43,167 nt of DNA from Kitasatospora sp. Root107 (GCF_001424875.1 NZ_LMCT01000073.1:96451-139617), one strand, 5' to 3'; numbered from the stretch's first letter, positions 1 through 8,000 are shown. Made by a program: numbers and translations. Notes: generated by a model from the sequence alone, not told the origin.

Positions 1-105
1 GTCGCCCACCATCAGGGCGGCCATCGCGGCGCGGGGCACCTGTACCAGGCTGACCTGGGTCGGGGCGGCGGGGGCGGAGGTCCAGGGTGCTGATCGATCT
101 GTCAC
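1..105 (-). CDS. N-terminus of an unidentified protein, cut by window edge
   Basis: Reading leftward from a GTG at 105, an open frame runs off the window edge and encodes about 35 residues beginning MTDRSAPWTSAPAAP. An in-frame ATG at 171 is an alternative start; neither has a convincing ribosome binding site. The later stretch (QVSLVQVPRAAMAALMVGD) resembles the starts of some actinobacterial GNAT acetyltransferases, but this is an impression, not a motif match. It would be divergent from the cobalamin gene at 243. The fragment is too short for a functional call. Confidence 0.35.
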   Translation of the reverse strand, partial: MTDRSAPWTSAPAAPTQVSLVQVPRAAMAALMVGD

Positions 106-242
106 AGGCGGATGGTCGTTCAGGTGGTGGCCGGTGTCCACCGCTTTTACGGCGCGGCGCGTCTCACACATTGCACGATTGACCAGTTCAGCGGCACCGT
201 GGTGGGATTTCCGGAGCACCGGCCGTCGAGAGGAACCCAGCA

Positions 243-1646
243 GTGAACCGCCCCTCTCTCACGATCGGTGTCGGCGCCCGCAGCGGTGTATCCGCCGGTG
301 AGCTGCTCGAACTGATCGACGTCGCCCTGGCTGCGCTCGGCCGGGGGCGGAGTGAGGTGGCCCGGGTGGCCACCCTGACTGCCAGGGCGGGCGAGCCTGG
401 GGTGCTGGCCGCGGCGGCGGCGCTCGCTGTGCCGCTGATCGGCTACTCCGCCGAGGAGTTGGCGGCCGTTTCGGTGCCGAACCCGTCCGATGCCGTGCTT
501 GCCGCCACCGGCACCGCCGGGGTGGCCGAGGCTGCTGCGCTGCTCTCGGGCGGTTCGGGCGGCCAACTGCTGGCCGCCAAGCGGAAGTCCGCGTCCGCAA
601 CGGTGGCTGTGGCCGGGCCCGGGCCAGACCTGCGGCACCACGGCGACGCCGAGGTCCGTACCGGTGGCCTGGTCGACCTGGCCGTCAACGTGCGGACCGG
701 CACTCCGCCGGCCTGGCTCCGGGAGCACCTCGCCGGGACTCTGGCCGACCTCGCCGCCTACCCCGAGGGCAGCACCGCCCGGGCCGCCGTCGCCGCCCGG
801 CACGGTCGGCCGGTCGAGGAGGTACTGCTCACCGCAGGGGCGGCCGAGGCTTTCGTCCTGCTGGCCCGGGTGCTGACGCCGCGTCATGCGGTGGTGGTGC
901 ACCCGCAGTTCACCGAACCGGAGGCTGCACTGCGGGATGCGGGGCACCAGGTGCACCGTGTGCTGCTCTCCCCCGCTAACGGCTTCCGGCTCATGCCCGA
1001 CGCGGTGCCGGACGCCGCCGACCTGGTGGTGATCGGCAACCCGACCAACCCCACCTCCGTACTCCACCCCGACCTCGCCCAACTGGCCCGTCCGGGGCGG
1101 ACCTTGGTGGTGGACGAGGCGTTCATCGACACCGTCCCCGGCGAGCGGGAGAGCCTGGCCGCCGTACGCGACCTGCCCGGTCAGGTGGTGGTACTGCGCA
1201 GCCTGACCAAGACCTGGGGCCTGGCCGGTCTGCGGATCGGCTACGTCCTCGCCCCCGCCGACCTGATCACCCGGCTCGGCGCGGCCCAGCCGCTCTGGCC
1301 GGTCTCCACCCCGGCGCTGGCCGCCGCCGAAGCGTGCAGTGCGCCCGCCGCGCTGGCCGAGGCGGAGGCTGCCACGCACACCATGGCGGCCCAACGTGCC
1401 CATCTGCTGCGGGGGTTGGCCGAGCTGCCGGGGATCACCGTGCACGGCACGCCGGCTGCCTCGTTCGTGCTGATCCACACGCCCGGCGCCGCTGTGCTGC
1501 GTACCCAGCTGCGTGACGAGGGCTTCGCCCTCCGCCGGGGCGACACCTTCCCCGGCCTCGGGCCTGACTGGCTCCGGATCGCGGTCCGGGACGAGGCCAC
1601 CACCGACCGCTTCCTCGGCGTGCTCTCAGCTCTCGTCCAGAACTGA
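243..1646 (+). CDS. cobC: CobE/CbiG-C domain fused to CobC-like PLP aminotransferase
   Basis: 467 aa, GTG start with GAGAGGAA about 7 nt upstream. Residues about 1-120 match the CobE/CbiG C-terminal domain (start GVGARSGVS, then VPLIGYSAEEL, VPNPSDAV and a KRKSASATVAV end). This domain acts in corrin-ring synthesis, probably with precorrin intermediates. Residues about 130-467 are a fold-type I PLP enzyme of the CobC/histidinol-phosphate aminotransferase type: NPTNPTS, VVDEAF and the PLP-lysine motif SLTKTW are visible. Family members make (R)-1-amino-2-propanol phosphate from threonine phosphate for the nucleotide loop. Similar two-domain proteins (Rv2231c family) occur in actinobacteria. 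No other cobalamin gene is in view; the next gene lies 87 bp downstream on the same strand. Confidence 0.85.
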   Translation: MNRPSLTIGVGARSGVSAGELLELIDVALAALGRGRSEVARVATLTARAGEPGVLAAAAALAVPLIGYSAEELAAVSVPNPSDAVLAATGTAGVAEAAALLSGGSGGQLLAAKRKSASATVAVAGPGPDLRHHGDAEVRTGGLVDLAVNVRTGTPPAWLREHLAGTLADLAAYPEGSTARAAVAARHGRPVEEVLLTAGAAEAFVLLARVLTPRHAVVVHPQFTEPEAALRDAGHQVHRVLLSPANGFRLMPDAVPDAADLVVIGNPTNPTSVLHPDLAQLARPGRTLVVDEAFIDTVPGERESLAAVRDLPGQVVVLRSLTKTWGLAGLRIGYVLAPADLITRLGAAQPLWPVSTPALAAAEACSAPAALAEAEAATHTMAAQRAHLLRGLAELPGITVHGTPAASFVLIHTPGAAVLRTQLRDEGFALRRGDTFPGLGPDWLRIAVRDEATTDRFLGVLSALVQN

Positions 1647-1733
1647 TCCCGCCCTCATCCGGCACACAGGCCGCTCTCACCGGGCGTTCCTAGGCTCCCC
1701 GGCAGTTGACCCAGGAGACCGAGGAGCACAGCC

Positions 1734-2621
1734 ATGGGACACGACCACCACGAGGGCCAACGGGTCAGCCGCCGGGCCGCGCTCGCCGGGATCAGCAGCA
1801 TCGGGCTCGGCGCGCTGCTCGCCGCCTGCGGGAGCCCGAAGTCCAGCACCGCAACCACCACCACTGGTGCCACCGCCAGCATCTCGCCCAGCACGACGGA
1901 GGACCTGACCGCCCTGTTCGCGGGCGCGGGCACCTGCTCGCTCTCCCCCCAGGCCACCCAGGGCCCGTACTACTTCGACGCCGACAAGATCCGCAGCGAC
2001 ATCCGCGAGGACCGGGAGGGCGTCAAGCTCCGCATCGCCATCCGGGTCCAGGACAGCGAGGCCTGCGGGCCGCTGGCCAACGCCGTGGTCGAGATCTGGC
2101 ACTGCGACGCGGCCGGCCTCTACTCCGGCGCCGAATCCCTCTCCTCGGGCGGCGGTGGCGGCGGCGGTCCGGGTGGCGGCGGCACTCCGCCCTCGGGCGC
2201 TCCGACCGGTGCTCCGCCGTCGGGCGGGCCCGGCGGCGGCTCGGGCGGTGGTGACGGCGGCGGGGACCTCACGCCGACGGATGACAAGCGCTACCTGCGC
2301 GGCGCCCAGGTCACCAACAGCGACGGTATCGCCCAGTTCACCACCATCTGGCCGGGCTGGTACGTCAGCCGCACCGTCCACATCCACGCGATGGTGCACA
2401 TCGACAACGAACGCACCCTCACCACCCAGCTGATGATGGACGAGTCGCTCAACTCGAAGGTCTTTGCCCAGCAGCCCTACGCCAAGCACACCAACCGCGA
2501 CACCTTCAACGACGGCGACAGCATCTACAAGGAGTCCATGCTCCTCAAGATCACCGAGGACGCCGACGGCTACCTCGGCGTCATCACTTTCGGCGTCGAC
2601 CCCGACAAGGACGGGAAGTAG
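1734..2621 (+). CDS. Secreted intradiol ring-cleavage dioxygenase-like lipoprotein
   Basis: 295 aa, ATG with AGGAG 8 nt upstream. The N-terminus has a twin-arginine motif (SRRAALAG, R13-R14) and a lipobox ending at Cys32 (LLAACGS), so it is probably a Tat-exported lipoprotein. The core matches intradiol dioxygenases: TQGPYYFD near residue 77, NAVVEIWHCD, then YLRGAQVTNSDG and WPGWYVSRTVHIHA. The likely Fe(III) ligands are Tyr187, Tyr210, His216 and His218. Such enzymes open catechols between the hydroxyls; extracellular actinobacterial forms act on lignin-derived aromatics. A glycine/proline-rich run (residues about 138-178) interrupts the domain between the first conserved block and the first ligand. 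No aromatic-degradation genes lie nearby. Confidence 0.85.
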   Translation: MGHDHHEGQRVSRRAALAGISSIGLGALLAACGSPKSSTATTTTGATASISPSTTEDLTALFAGAGTCSLSPQATQGPYYFDADKIRSDIREDREGVKLRIAIRVQDSEACGPLANAVVEIWHCDAAGLYSGAESLSSGGGGGGGPGGGGTPPSGAPTGAPPSGGPGGGSGGGDGGGDLTPTDDKRYLRGAQVTNSDGIAQFTTIWPGWYVSRTVHIHAMVHIDNERTLTTQLMMDESLNSKVFAQQPYAKHTNRDTFNDGDSIYKESMLLKITEDADGYLGVITFGVDPDKDGK

Positions 2622-2842
2622 CGGCCTGTCGGGCCGTCAGAACGGCCGGGACCAGGGCCGCTTTACCGGCGGCAGCGCGCGGGCGAAGAACTCCGCCAGC
2701 TCCGCGCGCTGCCCCTCGCCAAAGGCCCCCTGCGGAATCCCCACGTCAAACGGACAGGCCGCCCGCCGTACGGCGTCAGATCTGAACCGCGTGGACGTCG
2801 TGGGCGTCCAGCGCCGCCAGGTAGGCCGTTGTCCGACGCGTA
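2622..2842. other. Gap with possible gene remnants
   Basis: No intact gene. On the minus strand two short peptides in different frames look protein-like: one ends ...AALDAHDVHAVQI with a stop at about 2779, the other contains FDVGIPQGAFGEGQ and ends at 2637. They could be decayed gene tails or chance reading in GC-rich DNA. I cannot name a family for either. Confidence 0.25.
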
Positions 2843-3391
2843 CTACGACCGGCCAAGCCCGGCTGCCCATTCGGCGAGCACCGTGAAGTGCTCGGGCCGG
2901 AGCCCGTAGCGGTGGTCGACGTGCACGGTGAGGGACGGGGCCGGGTGGTGGGTGGCGATCCAGGTGGTGTCGCGTTCGGTCAGTTCGTCGTCGACCCAGG
3001 CGAAGGGGCGGCCGGCGGCCCAGGCGACCAGGTGGCGGGTCTTCCAGTGCAGGTCCTCGGGGTCGCCCTGGTGCATGGACGGCCAGTCCACGTACGGGAG
3101 TTGGGGCAGGCCGAGCAGCGGGGAGATCCAGGTGTTGGCCTCGGCGGTCCAGGTGGTGCACCAGACCAAGTCGTACGGGAGGGCGAGCAGGGCCGGGCCG
3201 TGCTCCGGGTTGAGCCAGAGCCGGAGTGGGCGGACCCGGTCGGCGGGCCGGTGCTGCCACTGCATCTGCCGGGCGATCCAGGAGGCGGGCCGGACCCGGT
3301 GGGTCAGGTAGCCCTCGGGGCGGCGGTGCGGCTTGCCGTTGTACGGGTTCAACGGGCCGTCCACGTCGAGCAGGAGCAGCGGTCGGGGCAT
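2843..3391 (-). CDS. HAD-like protein, function unknown
   Basis: 182 aa from the ATG at 3391, chosen because GAGGAG lies 7 nt upstream; longer in-frame starts lack one. The N-terminus (PLLLLDVDGPLNP) carries HAD motif I with Asp9 and Asp11. VWCTTWT fits motif II, and AWVDDELT fits the acidic motif IV. The protein is short for a HAD phosphatase and has almost no cap. Similar small HAD proteins are common in Streptomyces, with no known substrate. It is divergent from the PI-PLC gene at 3538; the 146-bp gap holds both promoters but no clear site. Confidence 0.7.
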   Translation of the reverse strand: MPRPLLLLDVDGPLNPYNGKPHRRPEGYLTHRVRPASWIARQMQWQHRPADRVRPLRLWLNPEHGPALLALPYDLVWCTTWTAEANTWISPLLGLPQLPYVDWPSMHQGDPEDLHWKTRHLVAWAAGRPFAWVDDELTERDTTWIATHHPAPSLTVHVDHRYGLRPEHFTVLAEWAAGLGRS

Positions 3392-3537
3392 CGGGACTCC
3401 TCGGGACGGTAGGTGAAGGCACCGTAGGCGCTCCGGCGCTCGGCCGCCTGCGGTTTTCGTCGGGGGTCTTGTGGGGCGGGCTCGGGTGGCGGGACCGTGG
3501 TGGCTGCTCACCGTCAACTCCCGTCCTGGAGGCACCG

Positions 3538-4476
3538 ATGCACCTGTCCCGTCGCACACTCCTCGGCTCGATGGCCGCCACGCTGGCCGTCGGTTCGCTC
3601 GGCACACTCGGCACCGGCGCGGCACGAGCCGCCGTCCCGCCGGCCGGTTCGTGGATGGCGGGGCTGCCGGACGGGCGGTCGCTCTTGCGGATGACCGTTC
3701 CCGGCACGCACGACTCGTGCTGCACCGACCCGGCGAACGGGACGGAGTGGTCGCACACCCAGAACTGGGGCGTGCCGGAGCAACTGGAGCGCGGCATACG
3801 GTTCCTGGACATCCGGTGCAACGGCCTTGCGGGGGCGCCGGACTCGTTCGGGATCTATCACGGCGGGTGGTACCAGGGCACCACGTTCGACCAGGTACTG
3901 AACCAGTGCCGGAGCTTCCTGGCCGGGCACTCGGGCGAGGTGCTGCTGATGCGGGTGAAGAAGGAGAACGGAACCAACAACGACGTCGGCGCGGACTTCG
4001 CCCGGATCTTCAACGGCTATCTGGACACCAAGGGTTACCGGCCGCTGTTCTGGACCAACCCGTGGTTCCCCACCCTCGGCGAGGCACGTGGGCGGATCGT
4101 GCTGCTGACCGACTTCGCCAACGACTGGTCCGTGCTGCACTGGCCGGGCGGGGACAACGGCTTCCTGTCCAACGACGTGATCAACCTGCAGGACCGGTAC
4201 ACCGGCATCAGCAGCAGCACCAAGTGGTCCTCGTACGTGCAGCGGCAGTTCGACAACGCCTTCAACGACCAGAACTCGGCGAAGCTCTACATCAACTTCG
4301 CCAGCCTCGGGAACGGCGAGTGGCCGAAGTACTCCTCCCAGACCATCATGCAGAAGGCCTGGGAGTACCTGGAGGCCCGAAAGCTGCAGCGGGCCAACCT
4401 CGGTGTGGTGCCGATGGACTTCCCCGACTTCCACACCAACGCCCTGCAGCTCTTGATCGACAAGAACTTCATCTGA
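3538..4476 (+). CDS. Secreted phosphatidylinositol-specific phospholipase C
   Basis: 312 aa, ATG preceded by TGGAGG. It begins with a Tat signal (HLSRRTLLGS, cleavage probably near ARA-AVPP at residue 32). The PI-PLC X domain follows: MTVPGTHDS places one catalytic His at residue 58, GIRFLDIRC follows, and FGIYHGG places the second at residue 108. Family members cleave phosphatidylinositol to diacylglycerol and cyclic inositol phosphate without calcium, and act outside the cell. The length is normal for the bacterial family and there is no added binding domain. It stands alone, divergent from a HAD-like gene and upstream of a tnpB element. The substrate is inferred from the family. Confidence 0.88.
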   Translation: MHLSRRTLLGSMAATLAVGSLGTLGTGAARAAVPPAGSWMAGLPDGRSLLRMTVPGTHDSCCTDPANGTEWSHTQNWGVPEQLERGIRFLDIRCNGLAGAPDSFGIYHGGWYQGTTFDQVLNQCRSFLAGHSGEVLLMRVKKENGTNNDVGADFARIFNGYLDTKGYRPLFWTNPWFPTLGEARGRIVLLTDFANDWSVLHWPGGDNGFLSNDVINLQDRYTGISSSTKWSSYVQRQFDNAFNDQNSAKLYINFASLGNGEWPKYSSQTIMQKAWEYLEARKLQRANLGVVPMDFPDFHTNALQLLIDKNFI

Positions 4477-4586
4477 CCGGCGCTGTCACCCTGCTGACGC
4501 CCAGTCATCACTCCTTCCGGCGAACCGGCGCGTGTCCGGCGGGGCGGCGGCGGTCCAGGGCGGGATGATTGCCGATGGTTCCGGAA

Positions 4587-4860
4587 CTCCCTGGGAAAGA
4601 GACCTGTTGACATCCTCCCCGCGCTAAAGCACGGGGCCTCCGGCCGCGCCTGCGGCACAGGGCTTGCGCCCGGTGCGGCCGGCGTTCCGGTGGGTTCCTG
4701 TTTCGACGGGCTGTGCCTGGCGTGGGATCGCCACGCCAGGTCTTACCGGCCCTCCGCAGGCGTTTAGCCTGTCCGCCCGTCCGGCGGCCAGGATGTTCCG
4801 AGCAGCATTGAGGTCACGATCATGCAGGGTGCCGCAGGCGGTACAGGTCCACTCGCGGAC
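4587..4860 (-). ncRNA. Candidate TnpB guide RNA (reRNA/omega RNA)
   Basis: In IS200/IS605-family elements the guide RNA is made from the 3' part of tnpB and the right end, and its guide is the flanking host DNA. Here the right end reads (minus strand) a stem-loop followed by GGAGGATGTCAA, ending near 4607. The guide would then start CAGGTCTCTTTCCCAGGGAG (4606 down to 4587). The 5' boundary is a guess; the role is inferred from related elements. Confidence 0.4.
4617..4636. repeat. Right-end stem-loop of tnpB element
   Basis: CCCCGCGCT-AA-AGCACGGGG, a 9-bp stem with one wobble position. The tnpB stop codon lies inside it. It pairs in design with the left-end hairpin at 5992-6011. Confidence 0.75.
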
Positions 4861-5880
4861 CGCGAGGGGCTTGGGCCCGTCCAGGACCCCGCACGCGGAG
4901 CACACCTGCGAGGTGGGTTCGAACCGTCCGATCACGCCGACGTGCCGTCCGTACCGAGCGGCCTTCTCAGTGAGCAGGCGCCGGAAGGTGGACCACCCTG
5001 CGTCGTACACGGACTTGGCCAGCCGGGTCCGCGCGAGACCGCGCACATTCAGATCTTCCAGGTACACCGATTGGTTCTCTCGGATCAACCTGGTCGTCTG
5101 CTTGTGCAACCAGTCCATGCGGGTGTCAGCCACCTTGGCGTGCGCCTTGGCGACCTTCCTGCGGGCCTTCGCCCGGTTCTTCGACCCCTTGGCCTTACGG
5201 GACAGCTCCCGCTGCGCGGCCTTGAGCTTCTTCTCGGCCTTGCGCAGAAAGCGCGGGTTGTCGATCACCGTGCCGTCCGAGCAGACGGCGTAAGTGGTCA
5301 GGCCGAGGTCGATCCCGACCTCGGTGTCCAGCTCGGGCAGGTGGTCAAGTTCGACGTCCACGACGAAGCTCGCGTGGTACCGGCCGGACCGGTCCAGCAC
5401 GATCGTCACCGACGACGGATCGGCGGGCAGCGCGCGCGACCACTTGACCCGCACGTCACCGATCTTGGCAAGATTCAGCTTGCCGTTGGACCGCAGCCGG
5501 AACCCGTTGCGGGAGAACCGAAGCGACTGCCGGTTGTCCTTCCGCGACTTGAACCGGGGCAGACCCGAGCGGTGACCGGCCCGTTTCCCGGACAGCGAGT
5601 CGAAGAAGTTCCGATACGCCGCGTCCAGATCGCGCAAAGACGACTGCAACGCGTCGACCGACACCGATCCCAGCCACGACCTGGCCTCGGTCTTCTTCGC
5701 GTCGGTGATCACCGACTTGGCCAGAGCACCCGCCGGAACCTTCGACCGGTCCACTATCCACGCCTGCTTCCGCATGGTGAGCGCATCGTTGTAAACCACC
5801 CGCACGCACCCGAACGTACGGGCCAGCGCCTGCCGCTGACCCACCGTCGGACAGATCCGAAAGGAGTACCGAAGATGCAC
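4624..5880 (-). CDS. tnpB: TnpB RNA-guided nuclease, intact
   Basis: 418 aa, GTG start. It has an N-terminal OrfB helix-turn-helix region (MHLRYSFRICPT, then FGCVRVVYNDAL) and a RuvC-like nuclease with all three acidic sites present: Asp191 (GIDLGLTTYAV), Glu275 (YLEDLNV) and Asp354/356 (HDRDLNAARN). A zinc ribbon lies between the last two (Cys327, Cys330, Cys346, Cys349). TnpB proteins of this type cut DNA next to a short adjacent motif, guided by RNA from the element's own right end. That activity helps keep the element at its site. The protein has a C-terminal tail of about 50 residues that reads into the right-end hairpin. No frameshift is seen, so it may be active. Confidence 0.92.
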   Translation of the reverse strand: MHLRYSFRICPTVGQRQALARTFGCVRVVYNDALTMRKQAWIVDRSKVPAGALAKSVITDAKKTEARSWLGSVSVDALQSSLRDLDAAYRNFFDSLSGKRAGHRSGLPRFKSRKDNRQSLRFSRNGFRLRSNGKLNLAKIGDVRVKWSRALPADPSSVTIVLDRSGRYHASFVVDVELDHLPELDTEVGIDLGLTTYAVCSDGTVIDNPRFLRKAEKKLKAAQRELSRKAKGSKNRAKARRKVAKAHAKVADTRMDWLHKQTTRLIRENQSVYLEDLNVRGLARTRLAKSVYDAGWSTFRRLLTEKAARYGRHVGVIGRFEPTSQVCSACGVLDGPKPLAVREWTCTACGTLHDRDLNAARNILAAGRADRLNACGGPVRPGVAIPRQAQPVETGTHRNAGRTGRKPCAAGAAGGPVL

Positions 5881-5991
5881 ACGATCAACCTACCGACAGG
5901 CACTGACAACCGCCCACGCGCACATGCACGGCCGTCCGCCCTGACAGCGAAACGCCGCCCCCTGACCTGCTCCGCAGGCAGTCCGTTTCCT

Positions 5992-6011
5992 CCCCCGGCT
6001 AAAGCCGGGGG
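5992..6011. repeat. Left-end stem-loop of tnpB element
   Basis: CCCCCGGCT-AA-AGCCGGGGG, a perfect 9-bp stem. It lies 18 bp before the start codon of the gene at 6030, so the element edge sits against that gene's ribosome binding site. Confidence 0.8.
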
Positions 6012-6029
6012 TATCCATGGAGGTACCCG

Positions 6030-6332
6030 ATGATTCGTAAGACCGCCGCCTCCGTCTCCGCCGTCGCACTCGCCGTGCTGGGGGCGGCGCCCGCCGTCGC
6101 CTGGGCCGCCCCTGACCCGACCGGCGCGGCGCTGGACACCACCTGCTCGGAGGTCGGCAAGCTCGGCGCCCAGCAGGCCTTCGCGATGACCGCGATGGCG
6201 GCCCAGCCGCTCCCGGTGGCGGGGCTAGTCCAGCAGTGCACCGACAGCGCCCTCTCGGTGGAGGGCGACGCCGAGCTGGCCCACTCCCTCGGCGGGGCCC
6301 CGTCGCTGGCGGGCAGCGGTCCGCTGCTCTGA
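6030..6332 (+). CDS. Small secreted protein of unknown function
   Basis: 100 aa, ATG with TGGAGG 7 nt upstream. Residues 1-27 form a Sec signal peptide (MIRKTAASVSAVALAVLGAAPA, then AWA-AP). The mature part is about 73 aa, mildly acidic, with two cysteines (TCSEVG and QQCTDSA) that could form one disulfide, and a Gly/Ala/Ser-rich end. It is not a chaplin or rodlin: the conserved repeats of those families are absent. The tnpB element ends just before its ribosome binding site, so its original promoter has been separated or replaced. I do not recognise the family. Confidence 0.7.
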   Translation: MIRKTAASVSAVALAVLGAAPAVAWAAPDPTGAALDTTCSEVGKLGAQQAFAMTAMAAQPLPVAGLVQQCTDSALSVEGDAELAHSLGGAPSLAGSGPLL

Positions 6333-6348
6333 GTCTGGCGCCGAGCGG

Positions 6349-6371
6349 CCGGCTGACGCTCGGTCAGCCGG
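6349..6371. terminator. Bidirectional hairpin between convergent genes
   Basis: CCGGCTGAC-N5-GTCAGCCGG, a perfect 9-bp stem. It lies after the gene ending at 6332 and overlaps the stop of the minus-strand gene ending at 6364. There is no long T run, which is usual in Streptomyces. Confidence 0.6.
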
Positions 6372-6753
6372 CCTGCGCGGACGCGTCCCGGACGGGGAGC
6401 TGCTGGACCGCCCAGCCGTTGCCGTCCGGATCGGCGAAGAAGACGAAGGAGCCCCACGGGAACTCCTGCACCTCGCTCACCGCCACACCCCGCGCGGAGA
6501 GCTCCGCGCGGGCGGCGTGGATGTCGGCGACCACCAGCTGCAGCCCCTGGGCCGAGCCCGGCGGGGTGTCCAGCAGCCCCTTCCCCAGGGCGATCGAGCA
6601 GGCCGAGCCCGGCGGCGTCAGCTGGACGAAGCGGATCGTGTCGCTGACCGTGTGGTCGTGGTCGGCGTGGAAGCCGACCTGATCGGTGTAGAACGCCTTG
6701 GCCCGGTCCACATCCGTGACCGGGACCGCCACCAGTTCGAGTTTCCAGTCCAT
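6364..6753 (-). CDS. VOC (glyoxalase/bleomycin-resistance fold) protein
   Basis: 129 aa from the ATG at 6753. It is a single vicinal-oxygen-chelate domain with two beta-alpha-beta-beta-beta halves: LVAVPVTDVDRAKAFYTDQVGF opens the first, LQLVVADIHAARAELSARGV the second, and SFVFFADPDGNGWAVQQ closes it. The family includes glyoxalases, extradiol dioxygenases and drug-binding resistance proteins; nothing here fixes the substrate. The first half lacks a clear metal-ligand His at the usual site, so a metal-free binding role is possible. It lies 34 bp after the M48 protease gene on the same strand and may be co-transcribed with it. Confidence 0.8.
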   Translation of the reverse strand: MDWKLELVAVPVTDVDRAKAFYTDQVGFHADHDHTVSDTIRFVQLTPPGSACSIALGKGLLDTPPGSAQGLQLVVADIHAARAELSARGVAVSEVQEFPWGSFVFFADPDGNGWAVQQLPVRDASAQAG

Positions 6754-6787
6754 ACCGGCGACGCTACCGAACACCGGCCCCGCCCCC

Positions 6788-7939
6788 TCAGCCCGACACG
6801 CGCGGTCCCGGAGTGCCCGCCGCCCAGGCCCGGGCGGCGGCGATCCGCGAGGTGGCGCTCGGGTGGGTGGCGAAGAGCAGGTGGAGCAGCCGGGGCGGGT
6901 CCACGTCGGCGATGTTGGTGACCGCCAGGCGGCGTTGCATCGCGATGAACTGCTCGGGGTCCGAGGTGAGTTCGAGGGCATGGCGGTCGGCCCTGGCCTC
7001 AATCCGGCGGCTCGCGGCGCACTGGAACGGCCCGGCCAGCGTGCCGAGCACGGCGGCGCAGGCCGCGAACAGGAAGAGCGAGCGCGGGTCGGCGGCCGAG
7101 GAGGCGTCGGCGGCGGAGAGCAGCAGCTGCCAGGAGGTGAGCAGCCCGAGCAGGACCACCGCGACGGCTGCGCCGAGCGAGCCGAGCAGGGTGCCGGTGA
7201 GGACGTCCCGGTGCTTGACGTGGCCGAGTTCGTGGGCGACCACGAGTTCGACCTCGCGCGAGTCGGCGGTGGAGAGCAGGGTGTCGTACGCGACGATCCG
7301 GCGGGTCGCGCCGAGGCCGGAGACGTAGGCGTTCAGTGCGGTGGTCCGGCGGGAGGCGTCGGCGACCAGCACCTCGCGGACCCGGATCGCGTCCCGGTCC
7401 GCCAAGTCCAGCAGCGCGGTGCGCAGTTCACCCTCGGGCAGCGGGGTGAAGCGGTTGAAGAGCGGCTCGACCAGCAGCGGGAAGAGGAACGAGAGCAGCG
7501 GCACCAGCAGGGCGGCGAGCAGCGCGGCGGGCAACCACCAACCGTCCGGCGACCGGTCGGTCAGCGCGTACAGCCCGTACCCGACCGGCAGGGCCAGCAG
7601 CAGGCCGAGGGCCAGCCCGCGCAGCAGGTCCACCGCCCAGCCGGACCAGCCCTGGGTGATCAGCCCGTACTCCCGGCGGATCACCCGCAGCCGGGCCGCG
7701 AACGGGAGTTGGACCAGTTCGCCGAGCAGCAGCAGGAGCGCCACCCCGGCCAGCACCTGTGCCGTCCGGGAGCCACCGAACAGGCCGCCGGCCCAGCTGA
7801 CCAGCCCGGCTCCGGCCGGGGTGAGACCGAGCAGCAGGGGCAACAGCAGTCCGGCGGCGCGGGCGCCGAGCGCCCAGGGCAGTTGGGCCCGGCGCAGCGC
7901 CCGGCCCCGGGCCACCTGCTCGGGGGTGAAGTCGTCCAT
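6788..7939 (-). CDS. M48-family membrane zinc metalloprotease
   Basis: 383 aa from the ATG at 7939. The N-terminal half matches the membrane domain of Ste24/CAAX-type proteases, with about four hydrophobic spans (near residues 27-50, 60-78, 103-125 and 137-157). The zinc motif HELGH is at residues 236-240, and the third ligand is probably the Glu of RIEARADRHAL near residue 313. Further hydrophobic segments lie between them. Family members cleave damaged or signal-bearing membrane proteins; in actinobacteria the substrates are unknown, since there is no isoprenyl-CAAX pathway of the yeast kind. It is downstream of glnII, but a hairpin separates the two. Confidence 0.85.
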   Translation of the reverse strand: MDDFTPEQVARGRALRRAQLPWALGARAAGLLLPLLLGLTPAGAGLVSWAGGLFGGSRTAQVLAGVALLLLLGELVQLPFAARLRVIRREYGLITQGWSGWAVDLLRGLALGLLLALPVGYGLYALTDRSPDGWWLPAALLAALLVPLLSFLFPLLVEPLFNRFTPLPEGELRTALLDLADRDAIRVREVLVADASRRTTALNAYVSGLGATRRIVAYDTLLSTADSREVELVVAHELGHVKHRDVLTGTLLGSLGAAVAVVLLGLLTSWQLLLSAADASSAADPRSLFLFAACAAVLGTLAGPFQCAASRRIEARADRHALELTSDPEQFIAMQRRLAVTNIADVDPPRLLHLLFATHPSATSRIAAARAWAAGTPGPRVSG

Positions 7940-7964
7940 GGGAGTCAAGGGTGGCAGAACGACG

Positions 7965-8000
7965 GCGGCCCGCCTTCCCCCGAAGGGGTGGACGGGCCGC
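7965..8000 (-). terminator. Terminator after glnII
   Basis: An 8-bp outer stem (GCGGCCCG and CGGGCCGC) encloses an inner CCTTC/GAAGG-type stem. It lies 26 bp past the glnII stop and before the M48 protease start. Confidence 0.65.

Larger units (their letters stand above)
4607..6016 (-). mobile_element. Solo-tnpB element (IS1341 type of IS200/IS605)
   Basis: The element contains one gene, tnpB, and no Y1 transposase tnpA. Each end has a stem-loop with the shared core GGCTTTAGCC or TGCTTTAGCG. The left end (5992-6011) is a perfect 9-bp stem; the right end (4617-4636) is the same stem with one G-U pair, followed by the family-typical GGAGGATGTCAA. There are no terminal inverted repeats or target duplication, as expected for this family. 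Exact ends are uncertain by a few bases. Without tnpA it would need a transposase in trans to move. Confidence 0.8.

Noticed and set aside
147..1478. Long minus-strand frame opposite the cobC gene
   Set aside because: It encodes a Gly/Arg/His-rich sequence with no family motifs and mirrors the well-supported plus-strand gene.
3482..3537. PHO box before the PI-PLC gene
   Set aside because: One GCTCACC-like unit is present but no neighbouring 11-bp repeats match.
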